From Dehalococcoidia bacterium (GTDB lineage Bacteria; Chloroflexota; Dehalococcoidia; GIF9; AB-539-J10), in assembly GCA_030611085.1 (NCBI GenBank), contig JAUWQI010000007.1:1-51485 (forward strand): a stretch of 51,485 bases of DNA, given 5' to 3'. Position numbers and translations under genes: made by a program. Under the pieces are notes generated by a model. It was not told where the DNA came from, did no database searches, and saw only the letters and a list, made by a program, of their open reading frames with translations. This document shows, piece by piece, positions 15,690-24,922 of the stretch; the stretch's first letter is position 1; each line of letters opens with the position of its first letter.

Positions 15690-17285
15690 TCAATGTTGCT
15701 GTAGATACACCTGGCTTAAGTCAGGGATGCCTAAAGGATTAGGCTCATAATCCTTGACATAGGGCTTAACCAGGATATAGTTGGCGCCAAAGCATAAGGG
15801 GAGGCAAGGAGCCTCATCAACTACCATTTGCTCAGCTTGCTGATACATCGCCAAGCGGGTAGCGCTATCTTGTTCTATAGCTGCCTGGTCAAGCAAAGCA
15901 TCCAGCTCAGGATTGCTATAGCCAAAAATATTGTTCTCGCTCCCGGTATAGAAGAGGTTATCGAGGAAATTATGCGGGTCAGGATAGTCAGCCACCCAAC
16001 CCAGCATAAACATCTCGTCCCTCTCTTGCTTCAAATTATACATGAAATCCTCCGGCTCCAGTTGTCTTACTGCTACCTCAACACCGAGATTCTGCTGCCA
16101 TTCCTGAATAATGGCACCCAAGCTGTCGGAAATGCTGTTGCCATAGCCTGAAACAGTGAAGGTAATAGGCGGCAAATTCGAGGCATCCTCATACTTTGAG
16201 GTAGCGATAAACTCCCTCGCCTTCTCTACATCATAGTCCAGCCCTTTCAAACCTTCGTTACAACCAGGCATGCCCGGAGGCAAAACGCCCTGAGCTTTCG
16301 TTACCATACCTCTCAATGTTGATTTAATGATGCGCTCCTTGTCCACGGAATAGCAAAAAGCACGGCGGATATTAACATCATCAAAAGGCGCTTTAGTAGT
16401 ATTGAAACCAATATAAGAGAGGCTGAGTTCAGGTGTTATGGCTAGTTCTTGATGAAAGGGGCTGGCCTCATCCTCAGCTTGGTCAATATAACTCATATAA
16501 ACTGGAGTGATATCAATCTCCCCTTTTTCATACATAGCCATAGGCATGCCGGCGAGAAGATGAAAGACAACTTGCTTTACTTTAGCTATCCCTCCATAAT
16601 AAAGCTCGTTCTGCTCCAAAATCAAAATGCTGCCTTGCCTCCACTCCTTCAACTTAAATGGACCTGTTCCGATTGGCTGATGCCACCAGTTCTTTCCCGA
16701 TTCCACATTAGCCTGGTCGACGACGAAGGCGGTGGGATAAGTTAACTTGGACAGGAAATAAGCCTTAGGGACATCAATGGTAACCTCAAGAGTGTAATCA
16801 TCAATAACTCTAACTCCGGAGATTTCCTTCGTCTTGCCCGCCAGCATGTCTTTAGCACCAATAATATCGCCTAAGTAAGTAGCTGCCGTCTGAGAGCCGG
16901 TATTGAGGTCGCAAGCTCGCTCCCAGGAATATTTAAAATCAGCAGCATTGACCTCTCTGCCGTTATGAAATTTCACCTCGTGTCGCAAGTAAAAGACATA
17001 TGTTTTGCCATCCTGGCTTTTCTCCCACCTCTCGGCAATATCAGGCACCACCTTTAATCCGCTATCAAGGCGAACCAATCCGCTGAAGATGTGCATAACA
17101 TAAGTATGAGAAGTCATCTCGCTGGAAATGGCAGGGTCAAGGGTTATAGGGCCAATATCCCAGAGGTTAAGAATACCTTGGCTGGAAGGCAATACCTTAA
17201 CTTCAAGCTGGCAACCAGTTGAAGGTAGAAGCAATAAAGCACAAATGAGGAGAGATAATAATACAGACTGCCCAATTCTCTTCAT
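15690..17285 (-). CDS. peptide/oligopeptide ABC transporter substrate-binding lipoprotein
   Basis: The 531-residue product belongs to the SBP_bac_5 (OppA/DppA) family. It has a lipoprotein signal with lipobox PSTGC (Cys at about 25), then WDIGPITLDPAISSEMTSHT, GLVRLDSGLKVVPDIAERWE and DGKTYVFYLRHEVKFHNGRE, the standard opening of the family, and a typical C-terminal QAEQMVVDEAPCLPL. It captures a peptide or similar solute outside the membrane. No permease or ATPase genes are adjacent, so it must work with a transporter coded elsewhere or act as a sensor. Its start overlaps the stop of the DUF1893 gene, so it is the last gene of the nfi-prfB-radC unit. Confidence 0.9.
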   Translation of the reverse strand: MKRIGQSVLLSLLICALLLLPSTGCQLEVKVLPSSQGILNLWDIGPITLDPAISSEMTSHTYVMHIFSGLVRLDSGLKVVPDIAERWEKSQDGKTYVFYLRHEVKFHNGREVNAADFKYSWERACDLNTGSQTAATYLGDIIGAKDMLAGKTKEISGVRVIDDYTLEVTIDVPKAYFLSKLTYPTAFVVDQANVESGKNWWHQPIGTGPFKLKEWRQGSILILEQNELYYGGIAKVKQVVFHLLAGMPMAMYEKGEIDITPVYMSYIDQAEDEASPFHQELAITPELSLSYIGFNTTKAPFDDVNIRRAFCYSVDKERIIKSTLRGMVTKAQGVLPPGMPGCNEGLKGLDYDVEKAREFIATSKYEDASNLPPITFTVSGYGNSISDSLGAIIQEWQQNLGVEVAVRQLEPEDFMYNLKQERDEMFMLGWVADYPDPHNFLDNLFYTGSENNIFGYSNPELDALLDQAAIEQDSATRLAMYQQAEQMVVDEAPCLPLCFGANYILVKPYVKDYEPNPLGIPDLSQVYLQQH

Positions 17286-17752
17286 TGGCTTCCTTCAGCA
17301 AAAAAAGACTCTAAAGTTGAAAATAACTGAGATGGGTTGCTTGCACTCAAGGCAAGCTTCTCAAAAGGACATAAGTCGGTGCCGTCGTAGTTAAAGATAT
17401 GAGGAACCTCGTTCTTACTAGTAATAGTCACACCTTTTTCCCTGAGCATAGTCAATGCTCTTGTGCTTGCTACGAGAGCGTATGCTGAGGCTATCTGAGC
17501 ATAAAGGCAAAGCATAGCTGCAGCCGAGCCCACTATTTTATCGGCTATTGCCGCGCCACGTAGGTCATCACCCAAGCTCACTATAGCTTGAAAGAAGGGG
17601 TGTAATCCTCCCTCCTTTGAGTTGAGGAGAACCTGCCCTTCCTTCACTATAACCAGATTCAGCTTTTCACTCTGCAAAAAAGAACAGGCGAGCTCAATAT
17701 CTTCCATATCACTCAACTTCACATAACTGGTATGCCCTGCTGCCCAGACCAA
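17282..17752 (-). CDS. DUF1893 family protein
   Basis: The product matches DUF1893 (TM1506-like). Recognisable parts are LACSFLQSEKLNLVIVKEG, then GSAAAMLCLYAQIASAYALV, and the tail KNEVPHIFNYDGTDLCPFEK. The fold is related to cytidine deaminases, but the function is not established. Three starts are possible: TTG at 17752, GTG at 17722 and ATG at 17707; the family usually begins close to MEDIELACSFL, which favours 17707. It lies four bases after the transglutaminase-like gene and overlaps the start of the peptide-binding lipoprotein gene. Confidence 0.8.
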   Translation of the reverse strand: MVWAAGHTSYVKLSDMEDIELACSFLQSEKLNLVIVKEGQVLLNSKEGGLHPFFQAIVSLGDDLRGAAIADKIVGSAAAMLCLYAQIASAYALVASTRALTMLREKGVTITSKNEVPHIFNYDGTDLCPFEKLALSASNPSQLFSTLESFFAEGSQ

Positions 17753-17756
17753 CTAT

Positions 17757-18359
17757 TCACCAAATAATAAGAATTCCCCCTATGGTATCATCATAGTTTG
17801 GCCTTTTATAATAATGTCCAGGTTCAGGTACCACACATTTGTAATAATGTTTACCTATTACAGGATTAACAATATCATCGTGTTGCGGCTCGATATAAAC
17901 TAAGCCTTCATCAATGGTATTGAAAGCCACAATAGTGTGCCCACCATCAGGATAGTTAATGATTACATAAGCACAACGAATGCCCTCTTCTTCAGCATTA
18001 TTGCATACATCCATAGCAAAATTCTGACATACATATTCATCCTCAGCATAATCCCTTTCGTCTGTTTTATCTTCCCTGATAAAGTTCATCATTTGTCTGT
18101 ATGTGGGGTCCTCGATAGTATAGCCACGCCCACTCGCTAATTCATCATAGCTTGCCTGCAAATCAGCAAGCTCCTCTTTTATTGTCTCTACCTCAGTTTG
18201 CGTTGAGCCTAATTCTGTCTGTGCTGAGGCAAGCTCAGCTTGTGCTGAAGCTAGCTCCACCCTTGTTAACTCTAACCTATCGCTGGTGTTTCCCAAGATG
18301 GAAAATAGCCCAAGGCACAAAACTGCCAAGATTCCGATAGCTATCCATCTTTTCATCAC
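17757..18359 (-). CDS. membrane-anchored coiled-coil protein with transglutaminase-like domain
   Basis: The 200-residue product has an N-terminal membrane helix or signal (about 4-22). A coiled coil follows, made of near-identical heptads (ELASAQAELASAQTELGSTQ, about 35-70). Residues 85-165 form a small globular domain with YVCQNFAMDVCNNAEEEGIR, then DGGHTIVAFNT and VYIEPQ. The order Cys, His, Asp/Glu in these motifs matches transglutaminase-like cysteine peptidases. It is probably anchored outside the membrane, with the coil as a spacer. The substrate is unknown. It lies 12 bases after radC in the same operon. The enzyme call is inference from motif order. Confidence 0.65.
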   Translation of the reverse strand: MMKRWIAIGILAVLCLGLFSILGNTSDRLELTRVELASAQAELASAQTELGSTQTEVETIKEELADLQASYDELASGRGYTIEDPTYRQMMNFIREDKTDERDYAEDEYVCQNFAMDVCNNAEEEGIRCAYVIINYPDGGHTIVAFNTIDEGLVYIEPQHDDIVNPVIGKHYYKCVVPEPGHYYKRPNYDDTIGGILIIW

Positions 18360-18371
18360 TGCCTCCTCTGC

Positions 18372-19061
18372 CTAGAATAAATTCTTGGCTTTCAGGCTTA
18401 AGTAACTTTTATCGCAGACGATGATATGGTCTAGGACTTCAATGCCTATGATTTCGCCCGCCTTGGCTAATCTTTTAGTTAATTCAATATCCTCTTTTGA
18501 CGGCGCTGGGTCACCTGAGGGGTGATTGTGAACGAAGATAACCGAGGCAGCGTTGGAGGAAATAGCCTCCTTAAAAACCTCACGGGGATGGACAATGCTA
18601 GTATCAAGGCTGCCCACAGAAACTGGCTTGTAGTTTATCAGCCTGTTTCTAGTATCCAAACAAAGAACCAGAAAATGTTCTTTCTTCTTGCCTTTTAATT
18701 GGCTCCTCACTATGCTAGCCACTTTCTCGGGGGATTTGATTGCTGGCTTCTGGCTTTCATCAGTAGCGCTTTCCAGCCTCTTGCTTAATTCGAAGGCTGC
18801 TTTAATCTGGGCTGCCTTGGCTGGCCCAATGCCATTTACCTGGGTCAACTCCTCTATAGAGGCATTGGTAATCCCTTTAAGATTGCCAAATCGGCTCAAT
18901 AACCTCTGGGCAGTTACCATGACTGATTCACCCCTAATTCCTCGCCCCAAGATTAAGGCCAAAATCTCTTGGGCAGAAAGAGCTTCGCTGCCCAGCTTAA
19001 GCAGCCTCTCTCTAGGACGCTCGCTAAGAGGCAGGTCATGAACGGTAAAGGAATCTTTCAT
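18372..19061 (-). CDS. radC: RadC family JAB-domain protein
   Basis: The 229-residue product is a complete RadC. It starts with the DLPLSERPRERLLKLG and ALSAQEILALILGRG region, has a helix-hairpin-helix (ITNASIEELTQVNGIGPAKA, about 73-92), and a C-terminal JAB/MPN domain with the metal motif HNHPSGDPAPSKED (about 180-193). The family was named for DNA repair, but that role has been questioned, so the function is open. An AAAGGGA ribosome site lies upstream. It follows the MA-type peptidase gene by 16 bases within a long operon. Confidence 0.95.
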   Translation of the reverse strand: MKDSFTVHDLPLSERPRERLLKLGSEALSAQEILALILGRGIRGESVMVTAQRLLSRFGNLKGITNASIEELTQVNGIGPAKAAQIKAAFELSKRLESATDESQKPAIKSPEKVASIVRSQLKGKKKEHFLVLCLDTRNRLINYKPVSVGSLDTSIVHPREVFKEAISSNAASVIFVHNHPSGDPAPSKEDIELTKRLAKAGEIIGIEVLDHIIVCDKSYLSLKAKNLF

Positions 19062-19077
19062 AGCTTATTCCCTTTAA

Positions 19078-20322
19078 CTAACTTTTTCTTCTACATGACC
19101 TCCGCCAATCCCACTCCTCTAAAGCCAAGGCACCCCATAAAGCCAGTGCTGTAGCTAATGCCGATAATACAGCGATTAGGGCGGGGTAAGATTGCCACGC
19201 TTTACTCGCAATGACACTGCTTCGGCTCACCGTAATGACTGCAGGGGCTAACAGCGTTTCTTGCCAGCGGCTATCAAGCCCATCTATATCAAAGCCATAA
19301 ACCTGGGTTAAGGCTTCGTCGTAGGTGTTGCCTTGTTTTAACAAGGTTAGCAAATGGAGCATCTTATCTTGACTGTAATTATTGAGGAGGTATTCCACCA
19401 AGCTATAACTCTCGGCATAGGAAAGATAAGCCTTTTCCGGTTCGGCAGAAAAGGGGCTGCATAAGCTGCGCACTGAAATAAGCTTATTTTCAGAAATAGC
19501 CTTCGCTAACCAGGATTGCAGAAACGGCTCAAGTTCGCCTTCATTGTACATAGCTAAGCCTTCATCAAGCCAGACGGGAAGTCTGCCATAGGGGCTGAAA
19601 GTCGCCTGATGAACAACCAGATGCGTTAGCTCGTGAACCAAAGCCCTCTTGCCCCAGTCAAGCCTGTCTGGTGAAACGCCAATGGCAATTATGCCAAACT
19701 CAGTGAAGGCAACACCCCCAGTCCATTCCATAGGAAAAATCATGGCTCCTTGCAGGTCCCTGGACGAAGTATAAATATATATTTTGATTGGTCTCTCTGG
19801 ATAGGTGCCAATATTTTGAGTCAATCTAGCAAGCCCTGCCTCGCAAGCATTCATTAATTCGCGAGCGAAGGAATCATCACCTTCATACCAAAAAAGGGTT
19901 AGTTTGCCCTCGGTCAAACTTCGCCAATCATAGCGGCTATCTTCGAAAAGCGCCGTAGTAGAGGGAGTTTCAACTTTGTTCCCAGCCTTATCCTCAACTG
20001 TCCACCAATATGTTATAGCTGTCCCCGGAGGTAAGCTTGCCTTCCTCATATCCCATGTCCAACTGGTTTTCACCCTGCTTGCTGGAGTGAAATCAGGCCA
20101 GCCTTCACTGGTAACTTGAGCATAATTCATTTTATCCACTTGATAATGAAGGCGAGCATCAACAATGGTGACAGAGCTTTCAGCTTCAAGATTAAAAGTA
20201 AGCGCAGTGGGAAAATTTATTTCTACGCTGCTATCTATTATTGAGACATCGTTGCCAGCATTGACAACGGAAGGAATCAGCAGCAGAAGCGTTAAGATTA
20301 CTAAGCCGATGCGTTTAATCAT
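19078..20322 (-). CDS. exported MA-clan metallopeptidase-like protein with C-terminal anchor
   Basis: The 414-residue product has a signal peptide (cleavage near VVNA-GN), a beta-rich N-terminal domain (about 25-125), and a gluzincin-type domain with HELTHLVVHQ (HExxH, near 232) followed by WLDEGLAMYNEGE, whose Glu is the third zinc ligand. This matches peptidase MA-like domains. A membrane helix lies near 385-402. Just before it, SVIASKAWQSYPA is coded by a palindromic repeat (19188-19216), so the linker has taken up repeat sequence in frame. The start overlaps the prfB stop by four bases. The protein probably cuts proteins or peptidoglycan peptides outside the membrane; the target is unknown. 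Confidence 0.8.
   Translation of the reverse strand: MIKRIGLVILTLLLLIPSVVNAGNDVSIIDSSVEINFPTALTFNLEAESSVTIVDARLHYQVDKMNYAQVTSEGWPDFTPASRVKTSWTWDMRKASLPPGTAITYWWTVEDKAGNKVETPSTTALFEDSRYDWRSLTEGKLTLFWYEGDDSFARELMNACEAGLARLTQNIGTYPERPIKIYIYTSSRDLQGAMIFPMEWTGGVAFTEFGIIAIGVSPDRLDWGKRALVHELTHLVVHQATFSPYGRLPVWLDEGLAMYNEGELEPFLQSWLAKAISENKLISVRSLCSPFSAEPEKAYLSYAESYSLVEYLLNNYSQDKMLHLLTLLKQGNTYDEALTQVYGFDIDGLDSRWQETLLAPAVITVSRSSVIASKAWQSYPALIAVLSALATALALWGALALEEWDWRRSCRRKS
19188..19216. repeat. short palindromic repeat inside the MA peptidase gene
   Basis: AAGATTGCCACGCTTTACTC followed by GCAATGACA is a diverged copy of the element at 10599. On the minus strand it encodes VIASKAWQS before the C-terminal membrane helix. 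Confidence 0.75.
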
Positions 20323-21417
20323 TCCCCTACTTTAGATCGAAGGTATGCGGTGATAAATCCGTCCAGGTCTCCATCCAATACAGCCTCGGCATTGTTTACT
20401 TCATAACCAGTGCGATGGTCTTTTACCATTTTATAGGGATGAAGAACATAGCTTCGAATTTGATTCCCCCAACCAGCTTCAATACGCTCCCCTTTGAGCT
20501 TGGTTTTCTCCTTTTCTTTCTTAACGCGCTCCAGCTCAAGCAGGCGGGCGTAAAGGATTTTCAGGGCAGTCTCCTTATTTTGGTATTGAGACCTCTGGCC
20601 CTGACAAGTAGCTATTAACCCCGTGGGTAAGTGAGTTACCCTAACTGCGCTGCTCGTCTTTTGCATATGTTGCCCGCCAGGACCACTGGACCTGAAGGTA
20701 TCTATCCTCAAGTCCTCGGAGTTTATTTTAATATCTACAGTCTCCTCCGCTTCGGGGAGAATCTCTACAAGGACAAAGGAGGTATGCCGAGCATGGTCGG
20801 CATCAAAGGGGGAAAGTCGCACTAACCTGTGGACTCCATGCTCACTCCTGAGATAGCCATAGGCATAATCTCCTTTAATTTCCACAATAGCACTTTTTAT
20901 GCCAGCTTCCTCTCCAGGAGAAGCATCTAATACCTCAGCGTCATAATTATGTCTCTCTGCCCACCTCAAGTACATTCGGAGCAATATATTAGCCCAATCC
21001 TGCGATTCTGTGCCACCGGCACCAGCATGAAGGGCAAGCATAGCATTTCGACTATCATAAGTGCCACTAAGAGTTAGCTGGCTTTCCAGACGCTCGAACT
21101 GAGAACTTAGTTCTTGCAAGCCTCGCTGTATCTCTTCCTTAAGGGAATAATCGCCCGCTTCCATAGCCAAGGTAGCCATATCATGAAGTTCGGCGGTTTT
21201 GCTCTCCAGCTCACGCCAGGTATTAACTAAATTTTTCTTGGCTCCAAGCTGACGCATAAGGGCTTGAGCTTGGGCAGGGTCGTGCCAGAAATCAGGGCTA
21301 GCTGATTTTGACTCTATGAGGGTGATTCCCTTCTCTTTGCCAGGGATGTCAAAGATGCACCATTGTATCTGAGATTCGGCGTAGTAAAGCTTCTAGATTT
21401 TCCTTTTCTTCCTGCAT
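20319..21417 (-). CDS. prfB: peptide chain release factor 2, expressed by programmed +1 frameshift
   Basis: The ORF track shows only the second part (from 21257). The full gene starts at the ATG at 21417 behind AGGAGCACAA. It runs 22 codons to CTT and meets an in-frame TGA at 21351-21349. A +1 shift on CTTTGAC continues as LDIPGKEKGITLIESKS and SPDFWHDPAQAQALMRQLG into the long frame, giving 365 residues, the usual RF2 length. SPF (in VRLSPFDADH) recognises UGA/UAA, and GGQ (in SSGPGGQHMQKTSS) triggers peptide release. It follows nfi by nine bases and overlaps the MA peptidase gene. Confidence 0.97.
21348..21354 (-). promoter_or_regulatory. prfB autoregulatory +1 frameshift site CTTTGAC
   Basis: On the minus strand the site reads CTT-TGA-C, identical to the classical RF2 slip site. 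The upstream Shine-Dalgarno-like element is weak (ATGGTG in place of AGGGGG, three bases before CTT). Low RF2 lets the ribosome shift past TGA and restore RF2. Confidence 0.93.
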
Positions 21418-21426
21418 TTGTGCTCC

Positions 21427-22131
21427 TTATGTAAACAACTTTCCTTGGTGACTCGGCTCAAAAACTAAATTGCCCCCAGCGGCAAGATGAGCCATGCGAG
21501 TGGGCTCGGGAAGACGATAGCCGCGACAACAATTTGTTACCCAGTATAGAGCCAAAGCAAGGTCAATCTTATGACCTATGGAAACATATATTGGCTTCAC
21601 TCTAACCTTAGTCCTTAAAGCTGCTCCAATAACATCTCCATTATCAACCAGTTCGGCATGAGAGCCAAGCTCTTCCCCCAAAGGCTCGTGCTTGCCACAA
21701 AGGATAGATTTAGCACAGCCTATCGTAGGCACATCGAGAAAAAGTCCCAGATGTGAAGCAAGCCCTAACCTCCTGGGATGGGCAATTCCTTGACCATCAA
21801 CCAGAACAAGGTCGGGAGTATTACACAGTTTCTCACAAGCATCCAGAATTAAAGGGCATTCTCGAAAGGACAATAAACCTGGAATGTAAGGGAGGCTAAC
21901 TTGGCTTTCTGCAGTTTTAACCTCTTCGACATCGAGTTCAGGATAGCTGAGAACCACCACTGCCCCCCGAGCTACACCTTGAGAGTTGGGAGCGGATATA
22001 TCAACACCGGCAATAAGATGTGGGTTAATTCTCTCATTTTGGGTCACCACCCTTCCAGCCAGACTCAATTGTATCTCCCTGGCTTGCTCCAGGCTCACAT
22101 CCCACCGATGCAACTTGTTTATTTTCACCAC
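21427..22131 (-). CDS. nfi: endonuclease V
   Basis: The 234-residue product matches endonuclease V, which nicks DNA or RNA one base 3' of hypoxanthine. Conserved blocks are IAGVDIS with the first catalytic Asp (41-47), the wedge motif PYIPGLLSFRE (82-92), and LVLVDGQGIAHPRRLGLASH with the second Asp. The C-terminal GYRLPEPTRMAH is also typical. It lies 40 bases after tRNA-Pro and nine bases before prfB, and is probably co-transcribed with both. Confidence 0.95.
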   Translation of the reverse strand: MVKINKLHRWDVSLEQAREIQLSLAGRVVTQNERINPHLIAGVDISAPNSQGVARGAVVVLSYPELDVEEVKTAESQVSLPYIPGLLSFRECPLILDACEKLCNTPDLVLVDGQGIAHPRRLGLASHLGLFLDVPTIGCAKSILCGKHEPLGEELGSHAELVDNGDVIGAALRTKVRVKPIYVSIGHKIDLALALYWVTNCCRGYRLPEPTRMAHLAAGGNLVFEPSHQGKLFT

Positions 22132-22170
22132 TTTGATTATAAAGCATTTCCGCCTAAGAGCAAAGCAAAA

Positions 22171-22244
<74 letters not shown>

Positions 22245-22256
22245 TTTGTCTTTGCT

Positions 22257-22285
22257 ATTATAAGATGCTTTAATAACCAAAGCAA
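22257..22285 (-). promoter_or_regulatory. predicted promoter of tRNA-Pro and downstream nfi-prfB unit
   Basis: On the minus strand TTGCTT (22285-22280) is separated by 17 bases from a perfect TATAAT (22262-22257), about a dozen bases before the tRNA 5' end. Confidence 0.65.
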
Positions 22286-22311
22286 GATGAAATAATATCC
22301 GTTTAGTCTTG

Positions 22312-22368
22312 TGTCATTCTGAGCATAGCGAAGAATCTCTAGACCCTTCGCTTCGCTCAGGGTGACAG
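22312..22368. repeat. dispersed palindromic repeat between tRNA-Pro and apgM
   Basis: TGTCATTCTGAGCATAGCGA followed by AGAATCTCTAGACCCTTCGC and CTCAGGGTGACA is a short copy of the dispersed palindrome. A minus-strand shadow frame reads it as VTLSEAKGLEILRYAQNDT. Confidence 0.8.
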
Positions 22369-22381
22369 CGGGGGCGCTCAC

Positions 22382-23566
22382 ATGAAATATTGCGTTCTGA
22401 TTATCGATGGAGCCGCGGGTTGGCCGTTGCCTGACCGTGGTGGGAAGACTTGCCTCGAATTGGCGCACACTCCAAGCTTGGATGCCATAGCCAAGGAAGG
22501 TGTTGTCGGGCTCGTTCGCACTGTGCCATCGGGGATGGAGCCTAGCAGTGCCTGTGCTTGCATGTCCGTGCTGGGTTATGACCCCAAAGTTTATTATCGG
22601 GGCAGGAGCGCCATCGAAGCTAAGAGTATGAGCATCCCTATTAACGAAGGAGAGGTTGTTTTTCGTTGCAACTTGGTGGCTGTGCGTGATGGGAAAATGT
22701 GGAGCTACAGCTCCAGTCATATCAGCACCGAAGAAGCTCAGGCTCTTATTGCTGCTTTAAATGAGAGCATTGGTAATGATAAAGTGCATTTTTATCCTGG
22801 CGTGAGCTACAGACATATATGTAAGATAAAAGGGCACGAAGATATACTTTTGGCTACTTGCACTCCGCCACATGATATTCCTGGTAAGGCTATCAAGGAA
22901 TTTTTGCCCTATGGGCCCGGGAGCGAGTTATTGAGAGAGCTTATGGCACGCTCCGAAGTCGTGCTTCGGGACCATCCTATAAATGTAGCACGGAAGTCAC
23001 GCGACGATATCCCGGCTACGACGATTTGGCTCTTCTGGGGCAGTGGTAAAATACCTGATATGCCAGCCTTCAAGCGGACTTATGGCATCAATGCTGCCCT
23101 GACCTCTGGGGTTGACCTTCTGCGAGGCTTAGCCCAGATGCTAGGGATGGAAGTATTAAATATTCCCGGTGTGACTGATGGGCTGGACAACGATTATGCG
23201 GCACAAGCAACTGGAGCATTGGAAGCGCTTGAGAAATGTGATATGGCGGTTATCCATGTAGAAGCATCAGATGAAGCTGCTCATGCTGGCTCCATTGATG
23301 ACAAAATAGAGGCTATCCAGAAAGTGGATAAAGAGATTGTGAGTCAAATCCGTAGTTGGGATAAAGATTCTCTTCGGGTGTTAATTATGCCCGACCACCC
23401 CACGCCGATTAAAATTCAGACTCATACTGCGGAACCAGTTCCATTTGTGTTGTGGGGGCAAAGATTTGCGGCTAATGGAGCGAAGAGATTTACTGAGGCA
23501 GAGGCGCAAGGCACAGGCGTTTTCATTGAGGAGGGGTATAATATTATGGGCAGGCTGATAAAGTGA
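22382..23566 (+). CDS. apgM: cofactor-independent phosphoglycerate mutase, archaeal type
   Basis: The 394-residue protein belongs to the ApgM branch of the alkaline phosphatase superfamily. It begins [20 protein letters not shown] with the metal-binding Asp, and [17 protein letters not shown] contains the catalytic Ser region (about 56-60). Near the C-terminus, [20 protein letters not shown] and MPDHPTP supply further metal ligands. It interconverts 3- and 2-phosphoglycerate in glycolysis or gluconeogenesis. A related reading is the homoserine-kinase-like (ThrH-like) role proposed for some ApgM homologues, and the aspartokinase gene overlapping its 3' end makes that worth testing. GGGGGCG precedes the ATG. 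Confidence 0.9.
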   Translation: MKYCVLIIDGAAGWPLPDRGGKTCLELAHTPSLDAIAKEGVVGLVRTVPSGMEPSSACACMSVLGYDPKVYYRGRSAIEAKSMSIPINEGEVVFRCNLVAVRDGKMWSYSSSHISTEEAQALIAALNESIGNDKVHFYPGVSYRHICKIKGHEDILLATCTPPHDIPGKAIKEFLPYGPGSELLRELMARSEVVLRDHPINVARKSRDDIPATTIWLFWGSGKIPDMPAFKRTYGINAALTSGVDLLRGLAQMLGMEVLNIPGVTDGLDNDYAAQATGALEALEKCDMAVIHVEASDEAAHAGSIDDKIEAIQKVDKEIVSQIRSWDKDSLRVLIMPDHPTPIKIQTHTAEPVPFVLWGQRFAANGAKRFTEAEAQGTGVFIEEGYNIMGRLIK

Positions 23567-23580
23567 GCAGGAGTTTCAGC

Positions 23581-24801
23581 ATGGCTTTAATAGTGCAAAA
23601 ATATGGCGGTAGCTCGGTGGCTAATGGTGAGCTAATTAAGAGTGTGGCTCGTCGTGTAGCCGAAGCTAAGGACGAAGGAAATCAGGTGGTAGTGGTTGTC
23701 TCAGCAATGGGGGATACTACTGATGAGCTAATTAAGTTAGCTCATCAAGTTACTGAGCAGCCCAAGGAAAGGGAACTAGATGTCCTTTTGTCCACTGGTG
23801 AGACAATTTCCAGCACACTTTTAGCCATGGCACTGGAGAGTTTAGGATACAAGGCAGTTAGCCTTACCGGTGCTCAGGCAGGCATCCAGACCGATTCTAG
23901 CCATAGTCAAGCTCGAATTCTTCGCGTTGACCCTAAACGAATTATTAACGAATTAGAAAAGGGAAATATTGTTATTGTAGCTGGATTTCAAGGCGTTACT
24001 CCCGATATGGATATCACCACCCTGGGGCGAGGTGGCTCTGATACTACAGCAGTGGCTCTGGCTGCCAGCCTGAGTGCTGAGATATGTCAGATTTACACCG
24101 ATGTTGAGGGGGTTTATACTGCTGACCCGCATCTTGTGCCCGAAGCGAGTAAATTAGAGGAGATTGGCTACGAGGAAATGCTGGAGCTAGCTAGTTACGG
24201 GGCTAAGGTAATACATCCTAGAGCGGTGGAACTGGGTAAGTTATATAATATGCCTATCTTAGTGGCTTCTAGTTTCAGCAACAGCATGGGAACTGTCATT
24301 TGTAAGGAGGCATCTATGGAACTAAGAAACAAGGTCAGGGGTGTGGCTCATGATACCAATGTGGCTAAGGTTACAGTTATTGGCGTTCCCGACCGCCCCG
24401 GCATTGCTATGGCTATCTTTGAGCCTCTGACTAAGGCAAATATAAGTGTGGATACCATTGTCCAGAATGCCAGCATTGAGAATATTACCGACCTTACCTT
24501 TACTGTGGCTCGAAACGATTTAATTAAGGCGATGTCCCTTGTAGAACCTGCGGCTCAATCTGTAGGGGCTAAGCGATGTGTTACCAATGCAAAATTGGCT
24601 AAAGTCAGCATAGTAGGAACTGGCATGCAAAATATGCCAGGCTATGCTGCCCTAATGTTTCGCACGCTTTATGAAAAGGGCATTAACATCCAACTAATTA
24701 CCACTTCAGAGATAAGAATAACTTGCATTATTTCTGAGGATAGGGTTAAGGATGCCGTTCAGGCGTTACATAAAAGTTTTGAACTGGAGGATGTCGCTTG
24801 A
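23581..24801 (+). CDS. lysC: aspartate kinase
   Basis: The product is an aspartokinase of the single-domain class. It has the amino-acid kinase core [16 protein letters not shown] at the N-terminus, [35 protein letters not shown] for nucleotide and substrate binding, and two C-terminal ACT domains ([20 protein letters not shown], then [16 protein letters not shown]) for feedback control by lysine or threonine. It makes aspartyl phosphate for Lys, Thr, Met and diaminopimelate. The open frame begins at 23563 overlapping the apgM stop, but AGGAG seven bases before the ATG at 23581 points to that start, giving 406 residues. It is coupled to apgM. Confidence 0.95.
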   Translation: MALIVQKYGGSSVANGELIKSVARRVAEAKDEGNQVVVVVSAMGDTTDELIKLAHQVTEQPKERELDVLLSTGETISSTLLAMALESLGYKAVSLTGAQAGIQTDSSHSQARILRVDPKRIINELEKGNIVIVAGFQGVTPDMDITTLGRGGSDTTAVALAASLSAEICQIYTDVEGVYTADPHLVPEASKLEEIGYEEMLELASYGAKVIHPRAVELGKLYNMPILVASSFSNSMGTVICKEASMELRNKVRGVAHDTNVAKVTVIGVPDRPGIAMAIFEPLTKANISVDTIVQNASIENITDLTFTVARNDLIKAMSLVEPAAQSVGAKRCVTNAKLAKVSIVGTGMQNMPGYAALMFRTLYEKGINIQLITTSEIRITCIISEDRVKDAVQALHKSFELEDVA

Positions 24802-24844
24802 CATATGAAATGCAAAATGAAAAGATACAAAGCAAGGATAGAAA

Positions 24845-24921
24845 TTTTTGAGTTTTGACTCTTGAATTTTGATTTTAGTTGAGTTGTCATTTTGACTTTT
24901 ACCCTTTGATTTTCAATTTTC
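24845..24921. repeat. low-complexity TTTTGA-rich spacer
   Basis: The gap between lysC and the TPR gene is built from variations of TTTTGA and GAATTTTGA. It holds no gene and looks like a slippage-prone repeat. Confidence 0.5.
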
Positions 24922-24922
24922 G

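Noticed and set aside
21349-21351. prfB as a broken gene
   Set aside because: The TGA sits in the classical CTTTGAC slip site and the reconstructed protein has the normal RF2 length, so this is programmed frameshifting.
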